Shown: positions 34,036 through 49,092 of the stretch, one piece after another
Numbering within the stretch: position 1 is the stretch's first letter
Layout of the letters: every line of letters begins with the position of its first letter
DNA from: Chaenocephalus aceratus
Taxonomy: Eukaryota; Chordata; Actinopteri; Perciformes; Channichthyidae
Length of the DNA: 64,000 nt
Direction: 5' to 3'
Assembly (NCBI GenBank): GCA_023974075.1
Contig: CM043791.1
Location: forward strand, 23,611,642-23,675,641
Made by a program: the position numbers and the translations under genes
Notes under the pieces: model-generated
What the model saw: the letters and a program-made list of their open reading frames with translations, nothing else
Databases searched by the model: none
What the model was told of the DNA's origin: nothing

Positions 34036-37000
34036 ATTCCCCTCTGTGGGACTATTCAAGGGTATATAAAACCATGTTTTTCTGATGTGGAGTCTCAAAT
34101 ACAATGCAGTCGTCGACTATAATCAATCTATTTAATGAGACGAATGTGTTGATACCAGGGTGTTATAAGGAAATGACCCATCACCAGCAAACACGCTCTG
34201 CTCAGCTTTGAAGCACGGTTCATATAATGTGGGAACAATTGAGCTGTGAGTGCAGATCTGAGTGTTTCCTGAGTTTAGAGCAACTAGGAGCTGGTTAAAT
34301 CAGGCTGGTTGTCATTATTCAACAAGCAAAGAGGGGGAGTAATGGGGGGAGAAAAAAGATTGTCCCTTGGATGGTAGTATGGAAAGTAGGGAAGAGTCAA
34401 ACAGAACGATCGCAGAAGAAAAGGAGTCATTAGTTTGTTTTCGCCTTAAGGAGCAATCTGTTTGGTTATGTATTGGAAAATATCTGACATGATAATAGGA
34501 TGCAGGAATTGTAGTAAAAGTAGTGAAGTTGATTAAAAAGGGGCAGGCAGGCATTCACAAGCTGACATACACAAACAAACATGCATAGATAAAAGAGGGA
34601 AGAGGGTGTTCATCTCCTGTTACAACCAATGAAACATTGAGTGTGTCAGTCACCGCAGTGTTTGTGAGGTGTCAGGTTGACCCCCCTCAGGAAGGAGGGG
34701 GGGGGGGGTAGCGGGGTTTGCATGGGCTTACGTGAAGTCATGTGCATGCATGTCTACCAGTTTCTGTTTGTTTAATGAAGCCTCTCATGTGTAAAATGAG
34801 TCTTAACACCTGATCAGATACAGGGTGTCAGTCTAACCGAGGGTGCTAATCTGATACAGTAACTTTGTTAGACCATGTCTAGACGCAGATGTATGGTCAT
34901 TTTGTGTGCGATAATCGTGCGATGGCCCCTATTCTTCATAGCTCTTCAGCGGATGTCCTGAGTACAAAAGGGCATCTAGAAACACACAAACAACCCAGCC
35001 CAGCTCAGGGTCGTTTATTAGCCATCATAATCATCAATAATTCCATAGTTATAAATACAAACCATGTCATTTGACGTAGGTGTTTATACTTTTTCTCCAG
35101 AACGAAGACATCCTGAGGAAGAGCGTGATGTCTAGTATAACAAAAGGCTCTTGATTAGCTTTTAATGTGAGTGTTTAACACTGATTGGGTGTAACGGGTG
35201 TAAATAAAGACTGAATGAGATATATTTAGAACACAGTGTCTGTGAGTTGTTCAGCGGAACAGAGCAGGGATTACGGCTGATTTCTGTATTGTATTTCCAT
35301 GGAAAATGAGCCAGGGATGTCGGGACTCGACAGGGAACAAAAGACGTCAGAGCTTGGGCATTGTTATTCTCCTGACACCCTCTGACACTCCATGCTCAGT
35401 TACTCTCCCTCATCTTTAACTCCACCTTTGTTTTGGAAAGACTCACTCTGTACTGCATTTTCTTTACCAAAATCCTAAATAAACCTTCAGCAGAAACACA
35501 CAAACTGAAAGCTTGTCGAAATAATCTTTCCACGATTTGGTGTAATCATTTAATGAATTATGTTTTAGTGCTGACAGGCAAGAAGAGTGTAGAATACATT
35601 TTATTTGGCCTGTATTAGCATTAAATTAGCCAGAACACCAGACAGTAAGTAGCGTGCAGACAGTGTGCACAGCTTTAGTTATTGCAGGAGCTGAGATATC
35701 TGCGAATAGATGAGTGCTTATCCTGTGCGAAGACTCAAATGTTTACTTCACACTTGCACTTTCAAAAAGAGTGTAACATAAAGTAATTGTTGGAAAATCA
35801 CAGCATGAGCTCATAGCAAAATCTGAAAAATGAAGACATATGTTGACCACAGCCTATTCTCAGTGTTGTTGTTTTTTAAGATTAGGCAATAGGATGATAG
35901 GAAGCCATGGATAGGAAGATGGAGGCGCTTTGAAGTGGGGAAAAAGAAAGGGGCCCGTCAGGTATGTGCACTTGAAGGGTTGCTGAAAGAAACATCAGCT
36001 CAGCAGCAGTGAAAGAATGTGAGAAATATATTTCCAAACTTTTACCCCTCAAAGCCAATAACAACACTGGGATATGAACTTTGAAAATCATATATTTCGA
36101 AAGACAATTGTTTTCATCAGTTTCTAAAGCCCTCACAAGGGCAACATGTCATCAAACCAAGCTGCGTCCGTTGTTCCGTCTTCATTCCTTCATGATTCCC
36201 CCAGCTGTACCGAAAGACACCATCAAAAGCAGGATTAAGGTTGGAAACTAAAATCAAAACACTGTCACTTTTTTAATATTGAACTAAGAAGCATGTCCTA
36301 AGTGATGCAACCTAATGGCAGTACATCAGTTGAGAAGGAAGCTTACTGATTAATTCCCTCTGGATTTACTTGATAGACTGGGTTGACTGGTTGATTCAAA
36401 GATGGCCAGATAAAAGAGTAGAAGGAATGCATCTCTAGACTGTGTTTTCATATGTGCCCTGTCTCAGGTGGCTTTGCCCTGTGTCACATTAGGTATGTCC
36501 CCGATTAGCATTCCCAGAGGCCAGCTATGTTCCTGACACTGTGCTTCCTGTCTGTACATCTACAAATTCTCCCTTCTTACAGTGGAAAGTCCTTTCTTTA
36601 TTAGGACATATGTAATACAATTCTATCTTAACACGAAACCTGCTTCAGGTTCTCTTATAACAATGGCATTTCTCCCCCCTCCTCCCCAGACTTCACATTT
36701 CATTCAGGAAGCAGACAGCGTTTATGAAGACGCAGACAACAATTCTGCCGAGCTGAATGGAGAGATTATAATCAAAGCTGTGTTTTCTGGTGGATTTGCA
36801 GAAATCTGTTTTCATCAAAACTCTTTAGAGATGCTTCACCCGGGGAGAGCACTGCAGACATTCAAAATAAGGGAGGGGGTTCAAATGGAAAGAAACACGG
36901 TAAAAAGGCAGGGCCAAAAGAGAAACAAGATTGCATTTGACAGAAAAATAAGGAAAATAGCAGGAACAACATCATTCAAATGTCACATTGGTCATATGGG

Positions 37001-37370
37001 GATTTTTAGAGGTAATGTGCATGTCTTTAAGTATGACATATTTGCTCCTCTAATGGCAGTCTGGCAGCAGGTGGGGGGGGCAGGTCCCGGCCAGGTCCAG
37101 ATGAACGCTCACAGAGCTGAGTCACTGCTCGTGGATGGGACTCAAGAGATTAGATTAAACTACGTGAGTGTCACTAGCTTTGTTTTGGCTGCTTTTGGCA
37201 ACCAAGTGAGAACACTGTTTTTCAACTGGTGGACACAAAGCTGGAAAGTGGGGGGCTGCCGAGCTGTCAAAGGGCCAAGGCAGACGCTCCAATTTCAAAG
37301 GAGCAGGGTCGTGATGACATCAGAACAGTGTAATGCAGGTTGAGCGCAACATGTTGCCTTGATGCAGTGG
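34036..37370. other. intergenic; one long orphan open frame only
   Basis: A G11 homopolymer lies near 34700. The plus frame 36582-37343 (first ATG at 36663) is open for about 250 codons but shows no domain. The residue pattern (basic, no periodicity) and lack of splice or promoter context leave it unsupported as a gene. Confidence 0.35.
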
Positions 37371-37374
37371 TTCT

Positions 37375-37460
37375 CAAACTTTTTCTGTCAGGCTTTTCTT
37401 TGGAGAAAAAAAAAAGTCGGGCCCCCCCAACACAAATAGTCACGTAATGGGCCAAGTTAA
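37375..37460 (+). mobile_element. hAT-like left end fragment
   Basis: CAGTGGTTCTCAAACTTTTT then an A/C-rich GCCCCCCCAACAC stretch. Same family as the minus copy at 11591. The far end is not found, so the element is truncated. Confidence 0.45.
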
Positions 37461-39815
37461 CATTTATTAAAATACATCAATATGAACGTGAGCATTCCTT
37501 TCAAAAAAATAAAATAAAACACTTTGCTAGAACAGTGATAATAAAACAATGCTCCATAAGTCTGTGTGCTCAAAAAAATAAATACATAATACAATTGTTC
37601 AATCCCTTTGCTAGAACAATAAGTTATGTATTGTCTCACACGGCACAGATGGTAACACATTTATTAGCGTTAGAGGAAGAATGATTGAAAGGCAGAGATA
37701 GCAATGTAGATTGAAAAAGGAAGTCAGAACAGGGGAAATATTTACAGAAGTAGAATGGTTTAAGTAGACTCATCAATAGACTCTCAATCACTGCTTTTAC
37801 CTCCCCTCTCTTCCTCTCTCTTATATATTTAATCAAAGTGCTGCAGTGATCTAACTCTTTAATGAGCTAACACATCAAACTTCCCAGAAGACCCAGCAAG
37901 CAACACAAGCCCTCTAATTTATCAGAAATATAAAAACGAACAGAAATAGCTCGCAGGCTCCTGTCACTATCACTTTGCCAAGAGGCTTTCAGTGCCCCCT
38001 CAGTGGGAGGGGGAAAGAAAATGTGCGTGAGGTAGTTAAGGAAAAGTGAGCAAGACAGACAGGTTCCTTTTTTAGACACAATGCAATAAACCACCTCACT
38101 CGCCTGCTGACCCCCTCCCCCGTGCAACATTTGACCACATTGGAGCTCGGGGCAGACTACCGTGTAAAGGATTTGTTGCACAGGTGGGATCGGTTTCTCT
38201 GCCTGGGGCTAAGCCATGGCTCCAGTAAAAGCATAATCAGATATGTGCACATATACGAGACACATGCAGACATATCATTACCAGCATGTACACACACACA
38301 GATTTGCCTGGAGATACAGATTCCATCCCTTGGGGATAAAATAGAAAGCACAATGGAACAATTTACTCCATGTGCTTTAGAAGGTGGAAGATAAGTCCTG
38401 GGGTCACAAGTGTGTTTTAACCACGGTTTTAACTATGATGTCATATTGGGGAGCCCCCTGTATCTATTTAGGGCTTAGAGTGGTATCCGCCAAGTTGGCC
38501 CAGTAAGAAAGAAAGTATGACTGCATGACCCCAGTTCAAGCTCCGCTTTGGCCTGCACATGCTCCTTTGAGTGTCCTTATTTAAGACAGTTTAATGCTCT
38601 GCAAGTGGACCAGCAATCGGCCACCTTCAAATAGAAGAAATCAAAATGTCCTGGTGAATGAAGTATATCACTTCACGCTTTTGAGCTGCAACGATAGGCC
38701 CCTTATCCTCTCCAGGGTGGTATCCCACTGGCGTTAAAAACAGCGCTATAAAAAAGAATAACAGTGTGCAGCTCCTGATAAAGAAGCAGGCAGGAGTTTG
38801 AAAAGATAAGGAGGTGATGAAGGGTTTTAACAGCGGACTGCCCGGTGAACTCCCCGGTTACCGAAGCATATCTGCTATTTATCACTGTGTTCTTCCTCCC
38901 ACTCGCTACGGAAAGCTCACCATCCTCCCCACCCTCAAATTGCTCATTACCCTTGCTCTCCCCCTTATCCGCCAGCCATGTATGAACTCCCTTTACCTCC
39001 TTTCTACATAAATCTCTATGAGGAAAACACTGATTTCTCCCGTAATTCTCTAATTAATTATATCACTGCTGAGGAAGACACTGGAAGTCCAAGAGGACAC
39101 ACAGAGAGCCTCGAACACACAGCCAGGCCCAGTAATTGAGAATAGCTGACCGCTGACGTGGCTAAGCCATAGTTGTGGGGGGAGAAAGTCCCAATAACAG
39201 AGCTGACTGACTGGATGCAGCTGTGCTTGGCAGAGTCTGATCTGAGACAAGCTGAATGATTGTGATCACCTGCAATGCACTGCACAGCGTAGCGTAGCAT
39301 AGCTGATCAAAAGAGTGAAGAGGGCACATAAAGTGTATATGAAGTGGAAATTAACCATTGGATCTTAAATTACACTAAACTAATAGTGTGTTTTGTGTAT
39401 GTATGTGTGTGCGCATTTGTGTGTGTGTGTCTTAGATTGAGAGAGAATGAGAGAGGGATGACTCAGAATTAGGGGCAATAATAAAACTACATGTTTTAAT
39501 ATCAGTGTCTCTGGTTTGACTCAACCTTTTAGAATGAAAAATGTAACATTGTATTTCAAAGAACAAGGAAAAAAATGAATAGGGTGAATGAGGAGAGCTA
39601 AAAAGAGCACGCAGTGGCATGTTTAGTGAGTGCCTTGAAAGATAAACCCCATATCTGAATGTACATCATTAGAAATATCTGTTGATGACTAGAGGAGATT
39701 ACATAAAAAATGTCACATATAATCAACAAAGTCAAGTGTGTTCATTCACGAACAGACTAGAAACGAAAGCAGCAAGTGACATTTGTGGAACATTTACCGG
39801 GTCAACACTTGAATC
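37461..39815. other. intergenic, no supported gene
   Basis: No domain-bearing frame seen. A GT-rich tract at 39389-39431. Confidence 0.4.
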
Positions 39816-39819
39816 GGTC

Positions 39820-41040
39820 TGTCTATATTTATATTTGTTTATTTATTTAAAGGACAGTGCACATTAATTCACATTGCTGTAAATGAGCCAGTATTAGCCA
39901 GCAGGCTAATTTTCAACTGTTGTCCTTGGCAAGATGTTAAATGACCACAACAAGACTAGAAAATAAAAACATAATTAAATAGAGTACAGCAGACAACATC
40001 AGTACAACAATAAATAAATAGCAGTACAACAATAAATAGGAACAGCAGTACAACAATTTAAAACAAGGAACAAACAAACATGCAAACAGATGAAATATCA
40101 TCATACCTTGATACAGTTAAAAGTGTTCACATTTTTGATTGTTTAAAAGACAGTTCTTATGATTGTGGTTAAATGTATGATAGGAGGTGTTATTCCTTAT
40201 CTGTATTGGTATTGTGTTCCAGAGTGTTGGTGCCCTCACAGAGAAACAGTGTTTACCAAAGGAACTGGACCTAAGAGGGACTACACAGTCCCCTCTTAGG
40301 GCAGACCTTGTGGTTCTGCTGTATAAAAGTGCAGAGTGGTGGGGGTGCCTTGCCGTTTAGAATTTTTAAAATGAGACATGCATCAGTGTGTTTTAAAATA
40401 TTTTCCCAGCTGAGCAGGTTATGTTTGTCCAGGATTTTGCAATGGTGGTATAGCTTAGGTTTTCTGTCCAAAACTTTGAGAGCTTGTTTGTGAAGTGACA
40501 GGATAGGCCTTAATGTTGTGCTATTCGCCTGGGTCCAGCTGGTCATACAGTATGTTAGGTGGGGAAGGATCATGGCAGTCATATAGAGTTTTGCTACAGG
40601 TGTTGTCAAACAGTTCCTTATATATCTAAAGTTTGCTAGATTGTATTTAGTTATTTGCATTACCTTTCTCACTTGTTTTTTGAAGGATAAAGTAGTGTCA
40701 AGGATAATGCCTAGATATTTAAAATGTGTAACTGTTTGAATGACCTCCCCAGACACATAGACCTTGGGTTCACAGTGTGATACAGTGTTGGTCTTGCTAA
40801 AAATATACAGACTGTCTTCTTAACATTCAGATATAGCTGTGAGTCAGTCAGCCATTGATTTCCATGAACCATTGCATCATTTAATTTGGCCGCAGCTTGG
40901 GCCTTGGTTTTTGCATGGACATAAATGACAGTGTCATCAGCATACATTTGCACCTCACATCCAGTGCACACTGATGGAAATCATTTATATAAGGCTGAAT
41001 AGAATTGGGCCCAGGATAGATCCCTGGGGTACACCCAGTT
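39820..41040 (-). mobile_element. 5'-truncated LINE (non-LTR retrotransposon) 3' half
   Basis: A minus-strand reverse-transcriptase remnant (41040-40271) is followed by an A-rich 3' UTR down to a TTTATTTATTTAAAGGACAG-type end near 39835. It lies in ordinary intergenic DNA. Clade uncertain (L2/Rex-like). Confidence 0.7.
40271..41040 (-). pseudogene. LINE reverse transcriptase fragment, frameshifted
   Basis: Minus frames in order: GVPQGSILGPILFSL (41035-40985), the RT motif before the catalytic site; a frameshift; then QMYADDTVIYVHAK with the YADD catalytic motif (near 40945); then, after another shift near 40757, HFKYLGIILDTTLSFKKQV, the thumb-side YLGI motif, and the thumb/C-terminal region to a stop at 40271. 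Residues are typical of non-LTR RTs that copy their RNA at nicked chromosomal DNA. The endonuclease and N-terminal RT are missing, and two frame changes show it is dead. Confidence 0.75.
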
Positions 41041-41044
41041 CATT

Positions 41045-42590
41045 CCTCTGTCAGCTTCCACCCCAATACAATGAGGCCAATAAAATGTAGTTTGTGGTGC
41101 TAAAATAAACTATTATGAAAGTTAAATAGCAACATTTATTTTGCGATACTCACAGCATGCAGTGAACCGTTTTAATTTTGAGCTCCTATCCCGAGTTTCA
41201 GGGGCACTGTTTCTGGAAAGAGAAGCTGGCGTTGATTTTTCCTAACTTGATTTTTCAGTGCTGTCAGCACCACAAGCGACATTCCTAACACCTTATTTGT
41301 ATTAGAATGGCAGCACAAACTTCAGAGATAGATATCTCTAAAACTAGGCATGCTAGCCAAAACGCTCTGTATGGCTCAATAACATCGGGGTAGGCCTATG
41401 TGATATTTTTTGTTTTCCTAAGTTGGGTGAACAAACCCAAGCATCCGGCACAGCAGGTTGGTTCCCTCTAAAAGTTTATACAAGGACTGTTAGGTGGCCC
41501 TGTTAAAGGGTTATTGCTAAATCTCCCTGATATCTGAACATCTGCCTCGTGGCCCTGCTCCAGCGGAGGCCTCGAGGGGCCGCAGGAGCTGGGGAGGGAG
41601 GAAGGGAGTGACCGAGAGGTGAGGGGTGACAGGGGAGAGAGTGTGAAGCTCAACATACAGTGATGAGAATTGATGTGAGGTGAGGTGAGGTAAACTGAGT
41701 GGAAGAAGGCGATGAGAAAAAGCTGGCCCTCTCACAGAACGTACAACAATTGATTGATGCTAAATCTCTGAAACACTGACATGAATGAGATAAACAGTTA
41801 AGGGACGCCAACAGTCAGAGGCCAAAGTACACGTAGTCATTCCCAACACATGGCACACACATTGTACGACTATTTGTGATTGTTGATTCCCTGGGACAAC
41901 GAAACCTAAAAAAAGAGCCTTATCACCAATTATATCTCAGCTCAATATGCAGATGCTCTATCTGAGGAAACAGTTTGTAATTTTCCCACAGAGTAAGACG
42001 CATGATAAATTGGTCTGTGTCATTACAATGGGATGTGACCGCAACTGAGAAAGAGAGGCAGGCTGGGATTATTTGTACACTGCTTGTAAGCAGAAGGTCA
42101 CAGCTGAATGAGAAACCAATACAGCATCCATCAGCTCCTCTGCTTGCAGCTGCTGGGCTCAAGGGGTTGGGGCAGTTTTTCTTAATATGATCGTGTAGTA
42201 AGAGTATTCTTAAAAACGAAACGAAACAATAACAAATGGCTTGGTTTGATTCTAAAAGAGGATAATTTCAAAGAACAAAGCCAAAATAACTTTTAGGTTT
42301 GTCTCAGTTCCAATTTATTTGAAACATAATGCCTGCCAGAAATTCTTCCAAGTTTCCCCGCAGCTTTTTCACACTACTGTCAGTGCAGTAATATGATGCG
42401 CTCCACAGGGATTTTATGTATGTATCAACGCGCACATGCACACAGTTGGGCACTATTTGCTTCCAGTTACATTTCAGTAGCAACTCTATGTAGCAGGATG
42501 AGAGTCCTAATCCCTTGTAAAGCATATTCTCCTCGTTTGGCTCTTGTGAGCATGTCACCACCAGGAGGCACCCTATAAAAGGGCAGAGGT
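41045..42590. other. intergenic, no supported gene
   Basis: A block with short tandem GAGGTGAGGT repeats (41670-41695). Otherwise nothing recognised. Confidence 0.4.
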
Positions 42591-42892
42591 TTCTAGCTGG
42601 CTGTCTCTTGTTTGTTGGTACACAGACCCGCGCTGGAGCCTGAAAAGTGCCGGTTTTTCCTGTTCACACCGCAGCGGCGCCGCCTCTTAGCTCCGGAATC
42701 CGGTTCACTTCCAGCTCCAAAAAATTGTCGGTCTAGAGGCAAGAGCTTCGGAGCTAAGAGGTCGCGTCGCTTACGTCTCTCTTACGTCGAGGCGTGCAGG
42801 AAACTAAACCCACCTCCCCTGAACATGGGTCGACTGTCATGCCTGCCTACAAGCAGTAGTGCTTATAAACACACTTTATAAAGTCAGGCAAC

Positions 42893-43121
42893 ACACACAC
42901 AAGCAGCGGTTTGAATGGCTAGAGCTTGTACTGGCATATGATTCGATTGGCTGACGAGGCGTCAAAAGTTGAACATTGCTCAACTTTTGCAGCGAGCCAC
43001 GCCAGCAACGCTCCGCGTCGCTTCCCACGATGCAGTTCGGCTAAAAGTGACGTCACCCCATTCAAAGTTAATGGGCAGAAGCGTTGGAAGCTTCAACGCA
43101 CGCCGCTGTGTGGACGGGCCG
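42893..43121 (-). mobile_element. Harbinger MITE fragment (left end missing)
   Basis: This is the inverted equivalent of most of the MITE at 60296-60624: AAGCAGCGGTTTGAATGGCT through GTTGAACATTGCTCAACTTT to CGCCGCTGTGTGGACGGGCC, ending at 43121 with TTA (43122-43124). The other end is lost. It stands 42 bp from the left end of the large Harbinger copy. Confidence 0.65.
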
Positions 43122-43314
43122 TTACTAACCAGGCTTCGTGTGATTCTGTTTATTTGTACCTTACGGACCGTCCACACAGCGGCATGCGTTGACGCTTGGC
43201 GGTGGGCGTGTCTGAAGCTTGGGGAGTCAATGCGACCAACAACCAATCACATGAATTTCCCGCCCCCGACATAGCAAAAAAGGAAAAGCCCGGTTCTTCT
43301 CCACTATTGCCAAA

Positions 43315-45112
<1,798 letters not shown>

Positions 45113-45636
45113 GGTCACCATGGCTCTTTTAAGAGCCTCCAAACCAAAAGCTCTTTTAAGAGCTAACCATATTTTCTTTAAAAAGCAAATATTCCAAATG
45201 AGCCATTGTAAAAACAAACATTCCTAAACATGTTTCTTAAATTGATATTATGCATTGCTAACAACCTTTTTCCTTCAGCCCTGTTTTTACTGATAAACCA
45301 CTCGTGATTTCAACAGGTTTTCACATGAACAATTATACAGAAGACAGCACATTATACATCGACATACATGAAGTTTCTGTATCTTCCGTATGTTGTAACT
45401 GACAAACGACATGAACAAGTGAAGACACAGTATAGCCATAACATACTTTAAATATCTTTTATTTATAATAATGTATATGTAATATTGTGAGTGAAGTGTG
45501 TGCAGTGATGAGTGTAAAACATGTAGTGTGGATCAGTATGGCTGTAAATAACAAAAAAAAAAATGATTAATCAGTCTTCCTCCTGCTCTGCTTCAAAAAA
45601 ATTCTTATGAATGGCACATTTCAGCCTTATCTTCTT

Positions 45637-46678
45637 TTCATTTCAAACCTTTATTTATACAGATAAATCCCATTGAGATCATTGATCTTTTTCAAGGGAG
45701 ACCTGCTCAAGTAGTTCCACATGAAAAATAAAAGCATAAACAGAATAACAAAAGAACATCATACAGCATCATTTACAAAATTATCCACATAAACAGGTAC
45801 CAATAGCTTCCGATTGAGTAGCATCCAACCAAGCTTTAAAAACATTTAGTGGCACCAGATTGTTCAGTTTCCATTTAATTTGCAGACTATGCCAAGACAG
45901 AGGAGCTGCGCATCTAAAAGCTGTCTTCCCTAAGACAGTCTTAGCAGTTGGCACATTTAATAAAACCACAGCATTCGATCTCAGGCAGTAGCCACTTACA
46001 ATTTTCCGTGAGATCAGGGAGCAGATATAAGATGGAAGTTTCCATAACATGGCTTTGTATATAAAAATGTACCAGTGACTGAGCCTCTGTACAGTTAGTG
46101 AAAGCAAACCAGCCCTTGCATACAGGGTACAGTGATGGGTTAATGCTTTACAGTTTGTCACAAATCTTAGTGCACTGTGATACGCAGCATCTAACTTGAC
46201 CAGGCAATTGGCAGGTGCATTCATATACATCAGATCCCCATAGTCCAGCACAGGTAAAAAGGTCACAGTGACTAGCCTTTTCCTGGCCTCAAGCGAGAAA
46301 CAGGACTTTTTCCTGTAGAATAAACCTAGCCTAACCTTAGCTTTTTAAGCAGGATATTGACATGAAGTTTAAAAGTGAGACAATCATCAAGCCAGATACC
46401 AAGGTATTTGTAACAGGTAACCACTTCAAGTTTTATTCCTTGCGTAGTTACAATATCTAAAACAGGCTCTGGTGTCTTTTTAGCTTTAGAAAAGAGCATT
46501 ACCTTGGTTTTCTCAACATTTAAAAGAAGCTTTAGTTCAGAGAGCTGAGTCTGAATAATGTTAAAAACAGCCTGTAATTTAACACCAGCCTCCTTAATGG
46601 AGGGACCTGCACAGTACATCACGGTATCGTCCGCATAAAAATGTAAAGTAGCTTCATCCACATTTTCACCTAAACTGT
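45637..46678 (-). mobile_element. 5'-truncated LINE inserted in the MADF/BESS gene
   Basis: On minus it begins at about 46678 inside the BESS gene, encodes RT with the YADD motif, and ends in a short 3' UTR with a TTTATTTATACAGATAAATC-type end at 45640-45665. Host gene sequence resumes at about 45636. A clear target duplication could not be fixed. It is a different family from the LINE at 40 kb. Confidence 0.7.
45781..46675 (-). pseudogene. LINE reverse transcriptase C-terminal part
   Basis: Frame 1 (to 46326): LHFYADDTVMYCAGPSIKEA with the YADD catalytic pair, then LNVEKTKVMLFSK and CYKYLGIWLDDCLTF, the KYLGI motif. After a frame change near 46320 the thumb region follows: LPVLDYGDLMYMNAPANCLV and KLDAAYHSALRFVTNCK, ending at a stop at 45781. 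The conserved DYGD...Y and H.ALRF motifs match Rex/L2-type LINEs of fish. The N-terminal half is missing and there is one frameshift. Confidence 0.75.
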
Positions 46679-47487
46679 TCTTTGCCATGGACATCCTTCG
46701 CAATGAAGGCAAGAGGCCCCGGAGAAACAACTCGTCCTCGTCCTCCTCCACCACTGGACGAGGTTGAGGTAGTGGCATAGAGAGAACAGGAGCGATGGCT
46801 GACAGCAACCCTTTCTCAAAGGCGGACATCTCCCTTCCCCTTCTCCTTTTTCCCCGGCCCTCAACATTATCCTCCTCCTCTCCTGTCTGCCCTGCCTCCT
46901 CTCCTGTCTGCCCTGCCTCAGCTTGCTGGCTGCTGGCTGGCTGAGTCTCACCAAGGCTTTCATCTAGCTGGCTTTGGCTCTCATCCTCTGGCACCTGGCT
47001 GGGGTCAGGAGTAGTACAGGGGGTGGAGGCAGGGTTTTCCGGGGGATATTGCTGGACGTCTCACGGTCAATGAGAAATGGGGTTAAAAAACCCATCACTG
47101 CCGTGAAATGCTAGGGCTTATCCCCCTGACGACCCTGCCCCGCTTCTTTTTGCCTCCTTCTCCCTAGCTTTCTCCTTCCGGAACCTGTCCCTCAGAGACT
47201 TCCACCTTGTCCTGCACAATTCTTCTAATGAAATGAAATAATAAAGTTAATTTGTTGAACTACTTGAAGAATTGACTAAATTATTCCTACATTAATGAAA
47301 AGCAAATTCCTTTATCACTGTCATTTGCATAAAAGGTTTTACATTCACACTTTATATGATGAACATTTATGACATTAATGTCTATGGTGCTCTTTTATGC
47401 TACATTCCATGCTGGCTAATATACTGTCTATGCCTGCAAGCTGTCCATTCAATGTTAAAATTAAGTACATTGGATATATCAAATCAA

Positions 47488-47565
47488 GTTTTATTTATAT
47501 AGCACATTTATAAACATTTATAAACGATTTTTGGTCGAGCCAAAGTGCTGTACATATAATAAAAC
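47488..47565 (-). repeat. retroposon tail fragment
   Basis: AAATCAAGTTTTATTTATAT followed by GGTCGAGCCAAAGTGCTGTA, the end of a common fish retroposon, lying in the intron of the MADF gene. Confidence 0.45.
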
Positions 47566-48017
47566 TAGCCTACAGTAGAGACACGTTACAGCTAATACAA
47601 CAGCACAGTTTGTTCAGAATATCATATATAATATAAACTCCCCAAACTGGCGAAAACCTACCAGTTCCACCCACTGTCTCTGCCACCTCCCTCCATGCCT
47701 GGCTCCTCCGGTTTGTATCCCGGTAAATGAACAGAGACTGATCATGTAACACCGGGTGATTCACTACCGCTATAATTAATTTCTCCTCCATTTTTTGGAA
47801 TATGAGGAAAAGACCTGCGTAGTCTCTCCCAGCATACACGCAGTTTGATTGGCTAGCGCTTGTACTGGCAGATTTGCATAAACTGGATTTCATTGGCTGA
47901 CGCCTCCGTCGAGGCGTCAAAAGTTGAACATTGCTCAACTTTTGACGCCAGCAACGCTCCACGTCGCTTCCCAAAATGCAGTTCGGCTAAAAGTGACGTC
48001 ACCCCATTCAAAGAGAG

Positions 48018-49085
48018 GCAGACGTTTTGTTTTGTATTATAGCAGCTATCGGATCGATAGAATCAATACATGGGCTGCACAGGTTGTCGTGTCCGACTAT
48101 CCGATATCACAAGTAGATCATAATAAAAATAGGCCGATAAAATGTGCCTTTAGAAAACGGTTTATGCCACAATAGGATAGCAATAGCAAGTAGTCAGTTT
48201 AGCTTCGGTTGCTATTCTAACATCGCCCATTTATACCAGAGAAACTTTCATAACAGCGTTGTGATGCCAAACAGCGTCAATTCACACACATTCACTTAAG
48301 GGGAACTGGGGATATGTATCAGCTGCTTGTGTGAGTTGGACAGTGAATACTTTAGAGCGGCCGCTGCAGTGTGAGCTAACGGGAGAATAAACTCCCGTGG
48401 AAGAGCAGCCAGCACTGCAGCGTTCGGTAAATGCCGCAGAGAAAACATTAATAAACAATGAACCACGGCACTCTGGAGAAAAGCATAAGGTTGGAGAAGT
48501 CGTTATTTAATTTAATCTGGCTTCGTGTGATTAAAAGCAACACGATCATCGACCCGACGCAGTTTTTGTTGTGAGCGCCGTAACGCTGTTGGAGAGCAAA
48601 TCAGCGATTGTAAACGGTGACGTCATGACGCGGCAGCACCAGTTGGGCTCTGGGCGGTGTGAACAGAGCGGGAGCAGAAAAGGGAAACCGGAGCTGAACC
48701 AGAAAAGCTCTAGCTCGGAGCTAGAAAGGGAAAAGCGCTAGTGGAGGATCCTCCAGGTGCAGCCTGTCAACGCAGCCATAAAAAGCATGAAGCTCTCCCT
48801 CTCTGCGTTATCGATAGGAAAGCCTGATCGGTATGTGCGCTGTACGGCAATCTATTTGGTCAATCCACCTCATTACTTTTATTGATATTAATGCTGTATT
48901 TGTATTTATTCATCAACCTAGGGCCAATCCAATGGTTAAGGGACATCTGCTGTTTTGCTTCACCGGAGAGAAGTATGTTTATCGGCAGTAACGTCACAAC
49001 TGCTGTTGATCCTGCCTAGATGTTTGGGCTACCATTACCACATTGTGGCTTCTGATTGCTGCTTCTGGCCAGCTTTGCGTCGAAT
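48018..49085. other. intergenic or old transposon flank
   Basis: GGTGTGAACAGAGCGGGAGC ... AGCTCGGAGCTAGAAAGGGA (48655-48740) mirrors, imperfectly, CTGTTCACACCGC ... AGCTCCGGAATCCGGTTCAC at 42660-42715. The two may be ends of one older hAT-like element into which the Harbinger copy inserted. No coding sequence seen. Confidence 0.3.
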
Positions 49086-49092
49086 ACTGCGG

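Larger units (their letters stand above)
45571..47791 (-). pseudogene. MADF/BESS accessory gene of Harbinger, split by a LINE
   Basis: Exon 1 starts at 47791 with MEEKLIIAVVNHPVLHDQ, then YRDTNRRSQAWREVAETV (MADF helices), ending at a GTAGGT donor near 47661. Exon 2, after a TTGTGCAG acceptor near 47212, continues TRWKSLRDRFRKEKAREKEA and stops at TAA near 47120. The residues SAVMGFLTPF-like region continues in another frame. The acidic/basic linker (46994 on) leads to the BESS motif DEDELFLRGLLPSLRRMSMA at about 46740-46690. The last residues KIRLKCAIHKNFFEAEQEED* lie beyond the LINE at 45633-45571. The normal protein helps the transposase bind DNA and enter the nucleus. Confidence 0.7.
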
